Part shown: piece by piece, positions 40,370 through 51,010 of the stretch
How the letters are laid out: the number at the start of each line of letters is the position of its first letter
Position numbering within the stretch: position 1 is the stretch's first letter
Assembly (NCBI GenBank): GCA_028282885.1
Contig: JANQGX010000079.1
Coordinates: forward strand, 62,001-126,000
Direction of reading: 5' to 3'
DNA length: 64,000 nucleotides
From: SAR324 cluster bacterium
GTDB lineage: Bacteria > SAR324 > XYD2-FULL-50-16
Notes under the pieces: model-generated
What the model was told of the DNA's origin: nothing
What the model saw: the letters and a program-made list of their open reading frames with translations, nothing else
The model's database searches: none
Translations under genes and position numbers: made by a program

Positions 40370-40391
40370 GGAAGAACCGGCTTGTGCCTTT

Positions 40392-40817
40392 TCATTCCGG
40401 CAGAACTGAGCTGTCCCACCAATAGGTATTAAACTCCGGAGGATCATAATACCTGCGTTTACCGTAAATTATGATCATCGGCCCCAAGTGTCTGTCCGAC
40501 TCATGGAGCAGGCGATCCCCGATAATGATAATTCCGGGGAATAATCCGTATCGTTTCACAGCTTCAATACCATATGCCGTACCGGTCGGATAGCTGGGAC
40601 TTCTGGGGCCATCGGCAGGACTGATAACTTTCGCATAAAACTGAATCAGGCCACTCAACACCAGTTTGATGGATGATGTTTGATAGTCAGTCGGATAAAT
40701 CCTGCGGGATGATTGTTGTGAAGCCGGACCTTTCATACCACTGGCTGCACCCACCACGGTGGTGTTCAGAAAAATGAACAGGATAAACAGCAAAGCTCCT
40801 GGAACAGGTTTTGTCAT
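40392..40817 (-). CDS. Exported YidD-like protein lacking the family cysteines
   Basis: 141 residues. An N-terminal signal peptide (~1-25, hydrophobic core ending VVGAAS) is followed by a YidD-type core: LIQFYAKVISPADGPRS, then YPTGTAYGIEAVKRYGLFPG and GDRLLHES. In YidD the corresponding positions carry conserved cysteines (CRFxPTCS and RC-x-P), all absent here. Ordinary YidD is ~85 residues on the cytoplasmic face of the membrane, so a signal-bearing form must act elsewhere. It lies directly downstream of ftsB. Confidence 0.7.
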   Translation of the reverse strand: MTKPVPGALLFILFIFLNTTVVGAASGMKGPASQQSSRRIYPTDYQTSSIKLVLSGLIQFYAKVISPADGPRSPSYPTGTAYGIEAVKRYGLFPGIIIIGDRLLHESDRHLGPMIIIYGKRRYYDPPEFNTYWWDSSVLPE

Positions 40818-40849
40818 TCCGGGTCCGTAGGTAAAAAAACGCTCTGGAG

Positions 40850-41146
40850 TCAGGGATCTCCATCCTTTTTTAAGCGGATGATTTTCTCATCATTGCGGAC
40901 CATGCCAAGTTTCTCCCTGGCGATGGTCTCAATATATGTTCTGTTGGTTTTAAGGGACTCTATTTTATTAACCCACTCTTCTCTCTCTTGCTTAAGCTCC
41001 TCGATCTCACGAATCAGTCTTGTCTCCTGCTTTTGGAGTTCAATTAACTGAAGTAATCCCTTGTCTCCGAAAAGTGAAAGGAATACAACAATCAGAATGC
41101 TGAAAATGATCAAACCCTGAATGATCTTCTTCTCTTTAAGTTTCAT
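40850..41146 (-). CDS. ftsB: Septum formation initiator, FtsB/DivIC family
   Basis: 98-residue bitopic membrane protein of the divisome. A short basic N-terminus, one membrane helix (~10-30), then a coiled coil (~33-70), then a C-terminal tail with ARELGMV-like EKLGMVRNDEKI. It lies downstream of eno, the linkage seen in many bacteria. AGGAATAG precedes the ATG. Confidence 0.87.
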   Translation of the reverse strand: MKLKEKKIIQGLIIFSILIVVFLSLFGDKGLLQLIELQKQETRLIREIEELKQEREEWVNKIESLKTNRTYIETIAREKLGMVRNDEKIIRLKKDGDP

Positions 41147-41220
41147 CGCTGTCTATTCCTTTACATTTACATTTGTGTCAACAAGTCCAATGGGTGAGAT
41201 GAGGTTGTTTTGCCTCCTTT

Positions 41221-42817
<1,597 letters not shown>

Positions 42818-42894
42818 GGGCCTATAGCTCAGTTGGTTAGAGCATCCGGCTCATAACCGGACGGTCCCTGGTTCAAGTCCAGGTGGGCCCACCA
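42818..42894 (+). tRNA. tRNA with CAT anticodon, probably tRNA-Ile2 (lysidine-modified)
   Basis: 77-nt cloverleaf with encoded CCA. Acceptor GGGCCTA/TGGGCCC (one G-U), D-arm GCTCAGTTGGTTAGAGC, anticodon stem TCCGG/CCGGA with loop CTCATAA, and T-arm CCTGGTTCAAGTCCAGG. The body resembles the Ile2 type (GGCTCATAACC) more than elongator Met or initiator tRNA. Identity depends on TilS recognition and stays tentative. Confidence 0.9.
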
Positions 42895-42989
42895 GAATGA
42901 AGACGACACATACTCGAATGGTCAAAGCGAGTAAAGACCCCAAGTTGGAAAAAATATACCTAAAACAGAGCCGGGCAGAATCATATCAA

Positions 42990-43032
42990 ACACCGGGGCG
43001 AAAGAACATACTTCGTCCCGGTGTTTTTTTTT
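42990..43032 (+). terminator. Intrinsic terminator after tRNA-CAU
   Basis: ACACCGGGGCGAA and TTCGTCCCGGTGT form a strong stem with one bulge, directly followed by nine T residues. This is the only classic hairpin plus U-tract I find in the window. Confidence 0.85.
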
Positions 43033-43085
43033 GTACATTTTGTAATCTATTCAGCAGCAAAGCGTAACAGCAACAGGAGAAAATC

Positions 43086-43853
43086 ATGCCTGAATCAATC
43101 GATGCGATTCTTCAAATTTCTCAGCAAGACAGAGTCTTATCCACCAACCAGAAAAGATTGAATACCATTCCTGAGAAAAAAAAGAAGCTTCGCGTTCCTG
43201 TCAAAAAAGTCGAAATTCATCTTGATCAGTTGAAAGAGAAAGAGGAAGAGATCTACGGTAAGATCAGAGAAAGAGAAACACTGGTCGATGTGGAGAATGA
43301 GAAAATCAAAAAATCGGATGAAAAAATGCTGTCCGTGAAAAACCAGAAGGAGTACCTTGCATCACAAAAGGAGATAGATATCGCCAAGAAAACCATCAAG
43401 AAGGTGGAAGATCAGATTCTGGAACTGGAAGGGGAAAAGGAAAAACTGTCTGAGGAACTCGCATCTGTCCTTGACGAATACAGGCATGAGAAGGACATAA
43501 TGACCGAAAAGGAGAAGGATGTTCTTGAAGAGGAGAAGACACTGCTGGAGACCATCGATCAATGCAATAAGAGTAAAGATGAGGTGATCAGCCTGGTCGA
43601 TCCCACAATCTACTCGGAATATGAGGTGCTGGTTTCCAGAAAGGTGATACCGGCTGCAGTTGCCATCAGTTCCAGTAACTGCATGGGTTGTGCGATGGCG
43701 ATACCGGCCCAGTTGTTCAATGAAATTATGAGGGATTCAAGTGGTAAGTGCCCCCATTGCGGGCGCCTGTTGTTTTATAAGGCTCCGGAAAAGCCCAAAG
43801 AGCAGCCAAAGAAGAAAACCAAACCGAAGAAAACAGCGAAAAGTAAGAGCTGA
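43086..43853 (+). CDS. Coiled-coil zinc-ribbon protein (C4-type)
   Basis: 255 residues. A long charged coiled coil (~10-170) is followed by a zinc ribbon with cysteines in CMGCAMA and CPHCGRLL (two CxxC pairs), then a lysine/proline-rich tail. This is the architecture of the widespread CT398-type zinc-ribbon proteins, whose exact role is unresolved but is thought to involve nucleic-acid or protein scaffolding. Upstream CAGGAG supports the ATG. It follows the terminator of the tRNA gene and so starts its own transcription unit. Confidence 0.85.
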   Translation: MPESIDAILQISQQDRVLSTNQKRLNTIPEKKKKLRVPVKKVEIHLDQLKEKEEEIYGKIRERETLVDVENEKIKKSDEKMLSVKNQKEYLASQKEIDIAKKTIKKVEDQILELEGEKEKLSEELASVLDEYRHEKDIMTEKEKDVLEEEKTLLETIDQCNKSKDEVISLVDPTIYSEYEVLVSRKVIPAAVAISSSNCMGCAMAIPAQLFNEIMRDSSGKCPHCGRLLFYKAPEKPKEQPKKKTKPKKTAKSKS

Positions 43854-43889
43854 AGAAAAAATCAAAATCTAATAACAAAAAAGGTAGAG

Positions 43890-45173
43890 TTGATCACTGG
43901 CATCATATTTTTGTTGATTCTGGTTATGCTTTCCGCCTTCTTTTCAGGCATGGAAATCGCGTTCATATCATTGGGAGAGATTGATCGAATCGAGATTTCC
44001 AAATCAGGGAAGAAAAACAGCAAAACCCTGCTGTTATTACTGGAAAACAGAGAAAAATTGTTAAGCACCATCCTGATCGGCAACAACGTTGTCAACATAG
44101 CCGCAACAGCCCTCAACACAACCCTTGCCATTCAATACTCCATCAAACTGGGTTTGTCTCAAAAATTGACCGTTACCATTTCGGCGGCCGCATTAACCAT
44201 TACTATCCTTGTATTTGGCGAAATTGTGCCCAAGAGCATTGCCGTTGTTCATAATCGCAGATTGGCATTGCTCAATGCCCCCATTATTCATGTGCTGGGG
44301 GTGTTGCTGTCACCGGTTAATTTTTTCCTGCAGAAGATAAGCCGGTTCGTCAATTACCTATTCAAGGATAAAGAGCAGCAAGGTGGAATCACGGAAAACA
44401 CGGTTATCAATGTGGTTTCAAAGGGTGAAGAGCTGGGTGTCATAAATCCTTCTGAAAAAAACCTGATTCAGAACGTCTTTCTATTCGATGAACGTGAGGT
44501 GTACCCGGTGATGACGCCTCGTACGGCGGTTTTTGCACTGCAGGATACCCTCACCCTGGGCGATGTTCAGGATGAACTGATGGAAAAGCAGTTTTCAAGA
44601 ATTCCGGTCTATTCGGAGACCATTGATCATATCACCGGGATTCTGAATTTGAAGACCGTATTCAGGGAGTTGCTGGCAGATCGTAAGGATGTTCCCTTAA
44701 AACAACTCGCACAAAAACCGTTGTTTGTTTATGAGACCATGTCCCTGACCTCATTGCTCGAAAAATTCAAGTCCGAACAAAATCATATGGCAGTGGTAGT
44801 TGACGAGTTCGGAGGAATGGCGGGAGTGGTGACTTTGGAGGATATTCTGGAAGAGCTGGTGGGGGAAATCTACGATGAAAAGGATGAAGATTCCTCGTTG
44901 ATTCACAGGCTTGGAGAAAATAAATGGCTGGTGAGAGGTCGGCTGGATATCATCACTTTGAACAAATATATACCTGGTGAGATAGAAATAGACGGGGAGT
45001 TTGAAACCGTACAAGGGCTCATCATGTCCAACCTGAACCGTCTACCGGTTGTCGGAGACTTGCTTAATATCACGCCTCATCAGTTCACCGTCTCCAAGAT
45101 GAGGAAGAACCAGATTTTAACCGTTGTCCTGGAGTATTTGCCGGAGGCAGATGTCGAGGATAGTGATGAATAA
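43890..45173 (+). CDS. CNNM/CorC-HlyC family transporter (DUF21-CBS)
   Basis: Inner-membrane protein of the magnesium/cobalt-efflux family, often mislabelled haemolysin. The DUF21 membrane domain has helices at ~3-23, 60-80, 93-113 and ~125-145. A pair of CBS domains (~205-325, with VMTPRT and VVDEFGGMAGVVTLEDILEE) and a C-terminal CorC_HlyC domain (~340-420) follow. The start is TTG at 43890: AAGGTAG lies just upstream and the conserved membrane helix begins at once. It lies 36 bp after the zinc-ribbon gene. Confidence 0.92.
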   Translation: MITGIIFLLILVMLSAFFSGMEIAFISLGEIDRIEISKSGKKNSKTLLLLLENREKLLSTILIGNNVVNIAATALNTTLAIQYSIKLGLSQKLTVTISAAALTITILVFGEIVPKSIAVVHNRRLALLNAPIIHVLGVLLSPVNFFLQKISRFVNYLFKDKEQQGGITENTVINVVSKGEELGVINPSEKNLIQNVFLFDEREVYPVMTPRTAVFALQDTLTLGDVQDELMEKQFSRIPVYSETIDHITGILNLKTVFRELLADRKDVPLKQLAQKPLFVYETMSLTSLLEKFKSEQNHMAVVVDEFGGMAGVVTLEDILEELVGEIYDEKDEDSSLIHRLGENKWLVRGRLDIITLNKYIPGEIEIDGEFETVQGLIMSNLNRLPVVGDLLNITPHQFTVSKMRKNQILTVVLEYLPEADVEDSDE

Positions 45174-45191
45174 TTTCTAAAGGCTAATCAG

Positions 45192-46247
45192 ATGAAAGCA
45201 ATCAAAATAGCGCTGGTGATGATTCTGCTCCTGAACGGAGTATACTCTCTTCACAACTGGCTTTTTTCCGATTCGAGATCGACCTCGTTTAATGAGGAAC
45301 ATGCCGCTGTCGAGGAACCAATGCTTGAGGCGGAAACTGAAGCTGCGGCGGGACTGGATCTCCTGGGACTGACAGCGCTGGTGAAGGAAATCCGGTCGGG
45401 TCAGGAACTGGAACGACGCCTGAATGAAAAGGAAGGAATCAATAACATAGATCTTAACGGCGATAACCGGGTTGATTACCTGTTTGTGGAAGAGTATGGG
45501 GAAGCAGAAAGGAAAATCGGTTACTCTATAACTGCTCAGCCGGTGAAAGGAGAAGTTCAGGAAGTTGCGGATGTGACAGTGGAGAAGAATGGCGATCGTG
45601 CCGAAATTCAGGTCACAGGAAATGAACAGATTTATGGCGCCAACGCCATTTTTAATGACTGGACACCCGTGGAAAGAAGTCAGGAAGGTGCAACTCAGGA
45701 AGGGTCGGGTCCCAGGTATTCCAGTTATTTTTATCCGCATCCCTTGTGGATTTCTCCCTGGTTTTTCGGTTTCTATCCCTCGTTTTTCAGTCCTTTTCCC
45801 GTTGTCCATACCCGGAGCTACGCCAATCGGGTTAATAGCTTCGATACCTCCACAACAAAGAAGGGATTAAACAACTACCAGAAAACATCACCGACAAAAG
45901 TTGCAAATCCGAACAAAGGGAAAGTTGCCAATAAAGGGATAGCCAGATCACTTAAAAATCCAACATCAACTCAAAAGCAGTTTCAGGTTAACAGGAAGCA
46001 AAACCTCAAATCCGGTGGTTTTGGAAGAAGCAGCAGACCGGCAACCGGAACACAGCTATCCAAAAGTAGCGCCGGTTCTTCATTCGGCACCAGCAGCAAG
46101 AGCAATGTCAATCGTTTTGGGACCTCACAAAAGAGCGGCAGTACGAGTTCCAGAAGTTCACTTTTCGGAAGTCGCAGCAAATCATTCAGCAGCGGATCAT
46201 TCAGATCCAGTAGCCTGGGTTCCCGTAGTTTCAGCTTTGGAAAGTAG
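45192..46247 (+). CDS. Exported protein with EF-hand-like motif and basic Ser/Gly-rich tail
   Basis: 351 residues. Signal sequence or anchor at ~5-22. Residues ~85-150 hold a small domain with DLNGDNRVDYLFVEEYG (calcium-loop-like DxNxDxxxD) and ANAIFNDW. An aromatic segment (YFYPHPLWISPWFFGFYPS) follows. The last ~120 residues are low complexity, rich in Ser, Gly, Lys and Arg, with repeated SRS/FGSR-like units. The middle domain resembles a family of envelope proteins known from other Gram-negative bacteria. Function unknown. It sits between the CorC-type transporter and murE-alr on the same strand. Confidence 0.75.
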   Translation: MKAIKIALVMILLLNGVYSLHNWLFSDSRSTSFNEEHAAVEEPMLEAETEAAAGLDLLGLTALVKEIRSGQELERRLNEKEGINNIDLNGDNRVDYLFVEEYGEAERKIGYSITAQPVKGEVQEVADVTVEKNGDRAEIQVTGNEQIYGANAIFNDWTPVERSQEGATQEGSGPRYSSYFYPHPLWISPWFFGFYPSFFSPFPVVHTRSYANRVNSFDTSTTKKGLNNYQKTSPTKVANPNKGKVANKGIARSLKNPTSTQKQFQVNRKQNLKSGGFGRSSRPATGTQLSKSSAGSSFGTSSKSNVNRFGTSQKSGSTSSRSSLFGSRSKSFSSGSFRSSSLGSRSFSFGK

Positions 46248-46250
46248 ATC

Positions 46251-48926
46251 ATGCAGAATATGACACCTATTACCATTAAGGATTTAATCGAGACACTGCC
46301 CGAGGGCAGTTTTTCTTTTCAGGGAAGCGAAGACCAGGTGATCTCCGGTGTAACCTGGGATTACCTCAAAGTTGGAACGGATTTCCTCTATTTCTGTGTT
46401 GAAGATGAAGAGTTTCAGGAGAGTCATATTGAGACCACCAGTCTTGATTATTGGGAAACCGCTGTAGATTCCGGAGCTGTGTGTCTGGTTGCCAACAGGG
46501 GTAAAATCCTAAATCTTCCGGTGGGCCTCAGCCTGATCGAAACCGATCAGTTAAACCAGACCATGGCTTTACTTGCCAGGGCCTTCTACAGAGATCCGAT
46601 GAAGGATATGAAACTGGTTGGCATTACCGGTACCAACGGGAAGACGACGACCTCCCAGTTGATCGACTCAATCCTGATTCAAGCCGGTAACAACACGGGT
46701 GTTATTGGAACCATCGGAGTATTTCATCCTTCCGGGAGGGAAGAAGCCAGCCATCTTTCCAATCCCATGGCAACCGAGATATTCAATATCGGAAGGGGTA
46801 TGCGGGAAGAGAAGGTCAACTGTCTTACTATGGAAATGACCAGCCATGCCGGGGCTTTTGACAGAAATTTTGCTCTGGACTTTGATGTCGCTGTTTTTAC
46901 AAATCTTTCCCAGGATCATCTTGATTATCACAAAACCATTGAAGCCTATAAAAACTGTAAGCTCAATCATTTCAGACAACTGGGAACCAAAGAAAAAAAG
47001 GCATACGGCATTGTCAATGTTGATGACATTAGCGGAAAAGATTTTGTAGACGCTGTCAATGAGCAGGCCCGGATGTCTGGCCAGGTCGAGATTCTGACTT
47101 ATGGCATCCGCAACAAGGATGCTGATCTGGTGGCATACCCCAAGCAGATGACCGGGGTTTTCAGTGAGTTCGATATTTTTCTGAAGGGAAATCACCTTTG
47201 CCAAGTACATCTGCCGATGCCCGGTCTGTTCAATATCTATAACAGCCTTGCCGCCTTCGGGGCGACCTTTGCACTGGGAATCAGTATAGATGAAATCGTC
47301 GAGGGATTGAAGAATGCCCGCAGGGTAGACGGCCGGTTTGAAAGGGTGGATTGCGATGCAGACTATGAAGTGTATGTGGATTATGCCCATACTCCGGATG
47401 CGTTGGATAAGATTCTTGGAGAAATCAGGGAGATAACGCGGAAACACGTCATTGCAGTATTCGGCTGCGGAGGTGACAGGGATCGATCCAAACGGGGCGT
47501 AATGGGAGAGATAGCGGCTAAAACGGCTGATGTTTGTATTGTCACATCCGACAATCCCAGGTCTGAAGATCCACAGGCGATTATAGATGACATCATACAG
47601 GGGATACCGAATGATACAGCCGCGAAGATTGTGATTGAACCCGATCGCCGGCTTGCTATCTATGCGGCCATGGAGATCGCTTCAGCGGAGGATTCGGTAC
47701 TGATTGCCGGGAAAGGGCATGAGGATTATCAAATCATCGGAACCACAAGACACTCCTTTATGGACCGCAAAGTGGTCCAGGAGTTTTTCCTTTCTCAGGA
47801 GAACAGATACGGTCGGGCCTGGATTGAAGTCTCGCGGGAAGCCATCAGGCACAACTATGATCTGATCTTCAGGGACAAACCCCGGGAACTGCAGGTGTTG
47901 GCCGTGGTCAAAGACGATGCATTAGGCCACGGTATGATAGAAACCGCCAGAGAAGCGATATCAGCGGGATGCTCTTTCCTTGGGGTTGCCTGTTTGTCAG
48001 AAGCTATCGAGTTGAGAAAACACTTTGAGAGTATTCCTATCCTGGTTTTTGGTGAACGACCCGATGAGGAGTTGTCACGGTGTATTCGTCAAAATCTTTC
48101 GCTGCAGATACAATCTCTTGCCAAGGCTAGACTCATCGGTGCCTGGTCCTTGAAGCAGAGGACCAAAGCCAAAGTCCATATCAAAATCGATACCGGAATG
48201 GGGAGATACGGTATCAGGTGGGATAAGGCTTTGGAAGAGATCAAATCCATACACAAGGTGGAAGGGATCGAGATTGAAGGAGTAATGACCCATTTCGCCC
48301 AGTCGGATGAAGCGGTGAAAGAGCATGCAGAGCTTCAGTGGAGCCGATTTAGTGACATCATTGAAGGATTGAAATCCGCAGGTATTTTGCCACCGCTTGT
48401 ACATGCGTGTAACAGCGGTGGTTATCTTGATCTCCCGCAGGCCCATGGCAATCTGGTTCGAATCGGAATTCTGGCGACGGGTGTTTACCCCTCCAAGGTC
48501 TGTCGCCGTATAAACATTGAAAATGAGCAATTGAAACCGGCAATGCGTCTGCTTAGCCGCATCAGTTTCATCAAGACCTTGCTTCCCGGCGACAAACTGG
48601 GTTATGGTATGCATTTCACAGCGGAGCAGGAGACCCAAGTCGCCGTGTTACCAATTGGCTATGGTGACGGGTATCCCAGGTTGAGAAACAAGGGTTATGT
48701 TCTGATCCGGGATCAAAAGGCACCAATTATCGGGGGAAATGCCATGGATGCCACCATGGTGGACGTCTCTTCCATTCCGAAGGTTGAGGTCGGGGATGAG
48801 GTTGTCTTACTCGGCAGGCAGGAAGAGATGGAAATTACCGCCATGGAGATTGCCGATTGGTCAGGAACCGTTACCTATCAAATTCTCTCCAACTGGACCG
48901 GACGTATCGAGCGCGTGATCTGCTGA
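46251..48926 (+). CDS. murE-alr: MurE-alanine racemase fusion
   Basis: Two peptidoglycan precursor enzymes in one 891-residue chain. The N-terminal MurE (~1-515) adds the third residue to UDP-MurNAc-Ala-Glu: P-loop GITGTNGKTTT at ~124-134, MEMTSHA, FTNLSQDHLDYH, and DNPR at 434-437, the meso-diaminopimelate type motif. The C-terminal alanine racemase (~525-891) makes D-Ala: PLP lysine Lys554 in VVKDDALGHG (canonical KANAYGHG), the tyrosine of LGYGMHF, and GYGDGYPR. MurF-Alr fusions are well known; MurE-Alr is less usual. The start follows the previous stop by 3 bp. It converges with the BatA-like gene. Confidence 0.92.
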   Translation: MQNMTPITIKDLIETLPEGSFSFQGSEDQVISGVTWDYLKVGTDFLYFCVEDEEFQESHIETTSLDYWETAVDSGAVCLVANRGKILNLPVGLSLIETDQLNQTMALLARAFYRDPMKDMKLVGITGTNGKTTTSQLIDSILIQAGNNTGVIGTIGVFHPSGREEASHLSNPMATEIFNIGRGMREEKVNCLTMEMTSHAGAFDRNFALDFDVAVFTNLSQDHLDYHKTIEAYKNCKLNHFRQLGTKEKKAYGIVNVDDISGKDFVDAVNEQARMSGQVEILTYGIRNKDADLVAYPKQMTGVFSEFDIFLKGNHLCQVHLPMPGLFNIYNSLAAFGATFALGISIDEIVEGLKNARRVDGRFERVDCDADYEVYVDYAHTPDALDKILGEIREITRKHVIAVFGCGGDRDRSKRGVMGEIAAKTADVCIVTSDNPRSEDPQAIIDDIIQGIPNDTAAKIVIEPDRRLAIYAAMEIASAEDSVLIAGKGHEDYQIIGTTRHSFMDRKVVQEFFLSQENRYGRAWIEVSREAIRHNYDLIFRDKPRELQVLAVVKDDALGHGMIETAREAISAGCSFLGVACLSEAIELRKHFESIPILVFGERPDEELSRCIRQNLSLQIQSLAKARLIGAWSLKQRTKAKVHIKIDTGMGRYGIRWDKALEEIKSIHKVEGIEIEGVMTHFAQSDEAVKEHAELQWSRFSDIIEGLKSAGILPPLVHACNSGGYLDLPQAHGNLVRIGILATGVYPSKVCRRINIENEQLKPAMRLLSRISFIKTLLPGDKLGYGMHFTAEQETQVAVLPIGYGDGYPRLRNKGYVLIRDQKAPIIGGNAMDATMVDVSSIPKVEVGDEVVLLGRQEEMEITAMEIADWSGTVTYQILSNWTGRIERVIC

Positions 48927-48933
48927 TTCGGAC

Positions 48934-49995
48934 TTAAGGGATTTTCCTGAACAGGGTGTGGGACAGAATTTGCTCCAGTATAAGCAAAACAAGCCCCATC
49001 GTCACAAAAACAGGGAAGATCTCCTTGTAAGTGGTATAACTCTCGTCAAACTCGCTTTTCTCCAACGTATCGATCTGCCGATAAATATCAACCAGAGCTT
49101 CTCCTGAAGAAGCTTTGGCAAAAGTCCCTCCTGTTATGCTCGCCACCTGTTCAAGCAGTGTTGTGTCCAAAGACTCATTCATGAGGGAGAAGAACTGCCC
49201 GAATACCGAATCCCGCCTTTCAAAACTTTGATCACTCACAATCGCAACGGTGTAGATCTTGATCCCATTGGCTTTAGCGAACTCAGCAGCTTCCAGGGGG
49301 CTCATTCCGCCTCGGGTTTGTTGGCCGTCGGTCAGCAAAATAATAATCTTGGATTGGATTTTGTAATCATTATCTTTTTTCCCGGCTTCCCGCAGCAGGT
49401 CATCCACGCTGATCAGTCTAAGAACCGAATAGTAGATAGCGTCGCCGATCATCGTTCCGTCTTCTATCCTTCCTGCCGGTCTGATCGTCTTGGCAAAATT
49501 GACCAACGTGCTGTGATCCAGCGTCAGGGGTGAATTCTCTTCAACAAAGCCGGCAAAGCTATTCAGTCCGATCATATCATTGAATCTCCCCTTCAAGTCC
49601 CGCTTGTTGCCCCGGATAAACTCTTCCAGGACCATTTTAACGACTCCCAGTCTGTCGGATTCCTTTCCTTTGTAAGCCAGCGGTTTTTTCATGCTGGACG
49701 ATCGATCGATTACCATTTGAATGGCAATTCCCTGTCTTGCTGTGCGTACGATTTCTAGCCCTTTTTGGGGCCTGGTAAATGCGATGAGAAGAATTACCAG
49801 TGCACCAATCCGAAGCGCAAGGGGAAGGTGTCTAAAACGGACGCGCCAGGTTGGTTTGATGCTTTTAAAGTTGGCGATGCTGGAGTAGCGTACAGTGGCA
49901 TTTGCACTGATTCTGCGTCGAAGTAGAACGAACAAAACCAGGTAAACCAGCAACAGACTCCCCGCAATCGCCAGGGAAAACAGATCAATCTTCAT
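48934..49995 (-). CDS. BatA-like VWA membrane protein
   Basis: Inner-membrane protein with two N-terminal helices (~5-28, ~58-75), a VWA domain (MIDAS DRSSS in VIDRSSSM, plus LLTDGQQTRGG) facing the periplasm, and a C-terminal helix near 330-350. The frame opens at a TTG (50019), but the ATG at 49995 starts at the usual MKIDLFS position and overlaps the upstream stop by 11 bp. Third gene of a DUF58-lipoprotein-VWA operon, the Bat (aerotolerance) type layout common in spirochaetes. Confidence 0.88.
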   Translation of the reverse strand: MKIDLFSLAIAGSLLLVYLVLFVLLRRRISANATVRYSSIANFKSIKPTWRVRFRHLPLALRIGALVILLIAFTRPQKGLEIVRTARQGIAIQMVIDRSSSMKKPLAYKGKESDRLGVVKMVLEEFIRGNKRDLKGRFNDMIGLNSFAGFVEENSPLTLDHSTLVNFAKTIRPAGRIEDGTMIGDAIYYSVLRLISVDDLLREAGKKDNDYKIQSKIIILLTDGQQTRGGMSPLEAAEFAKANGIKIYTVAIVSDQSFERRDSVFGQFFSLMNESLDTTLLEQVASITGGTFAKASSGEALVDIYRQIDTLEKSEFDESYTTYKEIFPVFVTMGLVLLILEQILSHTLFRKIP

Positions 49996-51010
49996 GGCCG
50001 GTTCCGGTGCTTTTAACAAACGATCTTACTTTTTGCATTGCTTCAGTACTAACTTGTGATTCGGGTTGAAAAGTAGCGAATTTGACCAGATCCGCGAGTT
50101 GTAGAAACCGTTTCAGGATTTGCCGCTGCTCTTCCGTGAATTGGCGGGTGTCAAAAACCTCGGTAATAAACTCTTCCGTTGTCTGCTCCTTCGCTTTCAT
50201 TCCGAAATAAAACTCAAGATAGTCTCTCAGGATTTCTGACAATTCGGTGTGGAATTGCTCATACAAGGCCTGATCCAGCAGATTTCTTCGTTCCAGGTCG
50301 TCCAGCCGGCGGATGGCTTCCTGGTATCGGTCAATGACAGGCTCGGTATTGTTCGCCAAAAGTGGCTGTTTCTTCACAAATCTGAAATAGAACAGCACTG
50401 CAACAGACAGTATAAAAACCAGTACCAGAACAATGATCAGGGGGAGAAAATCAAACGGAGGCAAAATGAACCCCTTGATATCCCTGATGTCGTCCAGGGT
50501 GCTGACCTCAACGGAATTCACCCGATAACTGATAGGTTCTGTTTGAATCTGGTAGACAGGCCACTTCGAGGGTATCTCTGTTTTCTCCTTTTCAAATCGA
50601 AAGTTGACCGAAAAGGTTTTGAGATCGAATTCACCGGATACTAGAGGTTCAAATCGATATGTCCACCGATTGATCATCCTTTCCAGTTCTTCCGACCAGG
50701 CAGTCGTCTCGACAGGATTTTCCACCAGCAACAGGGGACTGTATACGGAATCCGAAAGCAAGGGAGGTGTGACCAGGATCCCTTCCGCAAATCGTGTCTC
50801 AATGACAACTGTCAGGTAATCGGTCAAATCGATCTCGGTTGCGGAGAGTTTGATAATTACCTCAATGGGTGCTCCGCCCCTTGTGAAAACAAATTCCCGA
50901 TCTGTCGATAATCCGGCTTTATCGAATGATTGCCTGTCTTCTTGCTGACAGGCTGGAGCAGCCAGTGAAAAAACCAGCAGCACAAGCGTTAAATATTGAC
51001 CAATTCTCAT
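49985..51010 (-). CDS. BatD-like membrane-anchored lipoprotein
   Basis: 341 residues. Lipoprotein signal (LAAPAC, Cys21), a beta-sandwich periplasmic part (~30-180), a membrane helix (~188-212), and a cytoplasmic helical domain containing RLDDLERRNLLDQALY and LSEILRDYLEFYFG. The last part is the usual ending of BatD/DUF4381 proteins. The start overlaps the DUF58 stop (ATGA) and the end overlaps the BatA-like start, so the three are coupled. Confidence 0.82.
   Translation of the reverse strand: MRIGQYLTLVLLVFSLAAPACQQEDRQSFDKAGLSTDREFVFTRGGAPIEVIIKLSATEIDLTDYLTVVIETRFAEGILVTPPLLSDSVYSPLLLVENPVETTAWSEELERMINRWTYRFEPLVSGEFDLKTFSVNFRFEKEKTEIPSKWPVYQIQTEPISYRVNSVEVSTLDDIRDIKGFILPPFDFLPLIIVLVLVFILSVAVLFYFRFVKKQPLLANNTEPVIDRYQEAIRRLDDLERRNLLDQALYEQFHTELSEILRDYLEFYFGMKAKEQTTEEFITEVFDTRQFTEEQRQILKRFLQLADLVKFATFQPESQVSTEAMQKVRSFVKSTGTGHED

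Noticed and set aside
42818-42894. Elongator tRNA-Met for the CAT-anticodon tRNA
   Set aside because: The sequence body fits the Ile2 (lysidine) type better. I left the identity tentative rather than excluding Met.
46668-47447. 259-codon antisense ORF
   Set aside because: Lies wholly inside MurE, which is clearly the real gene.
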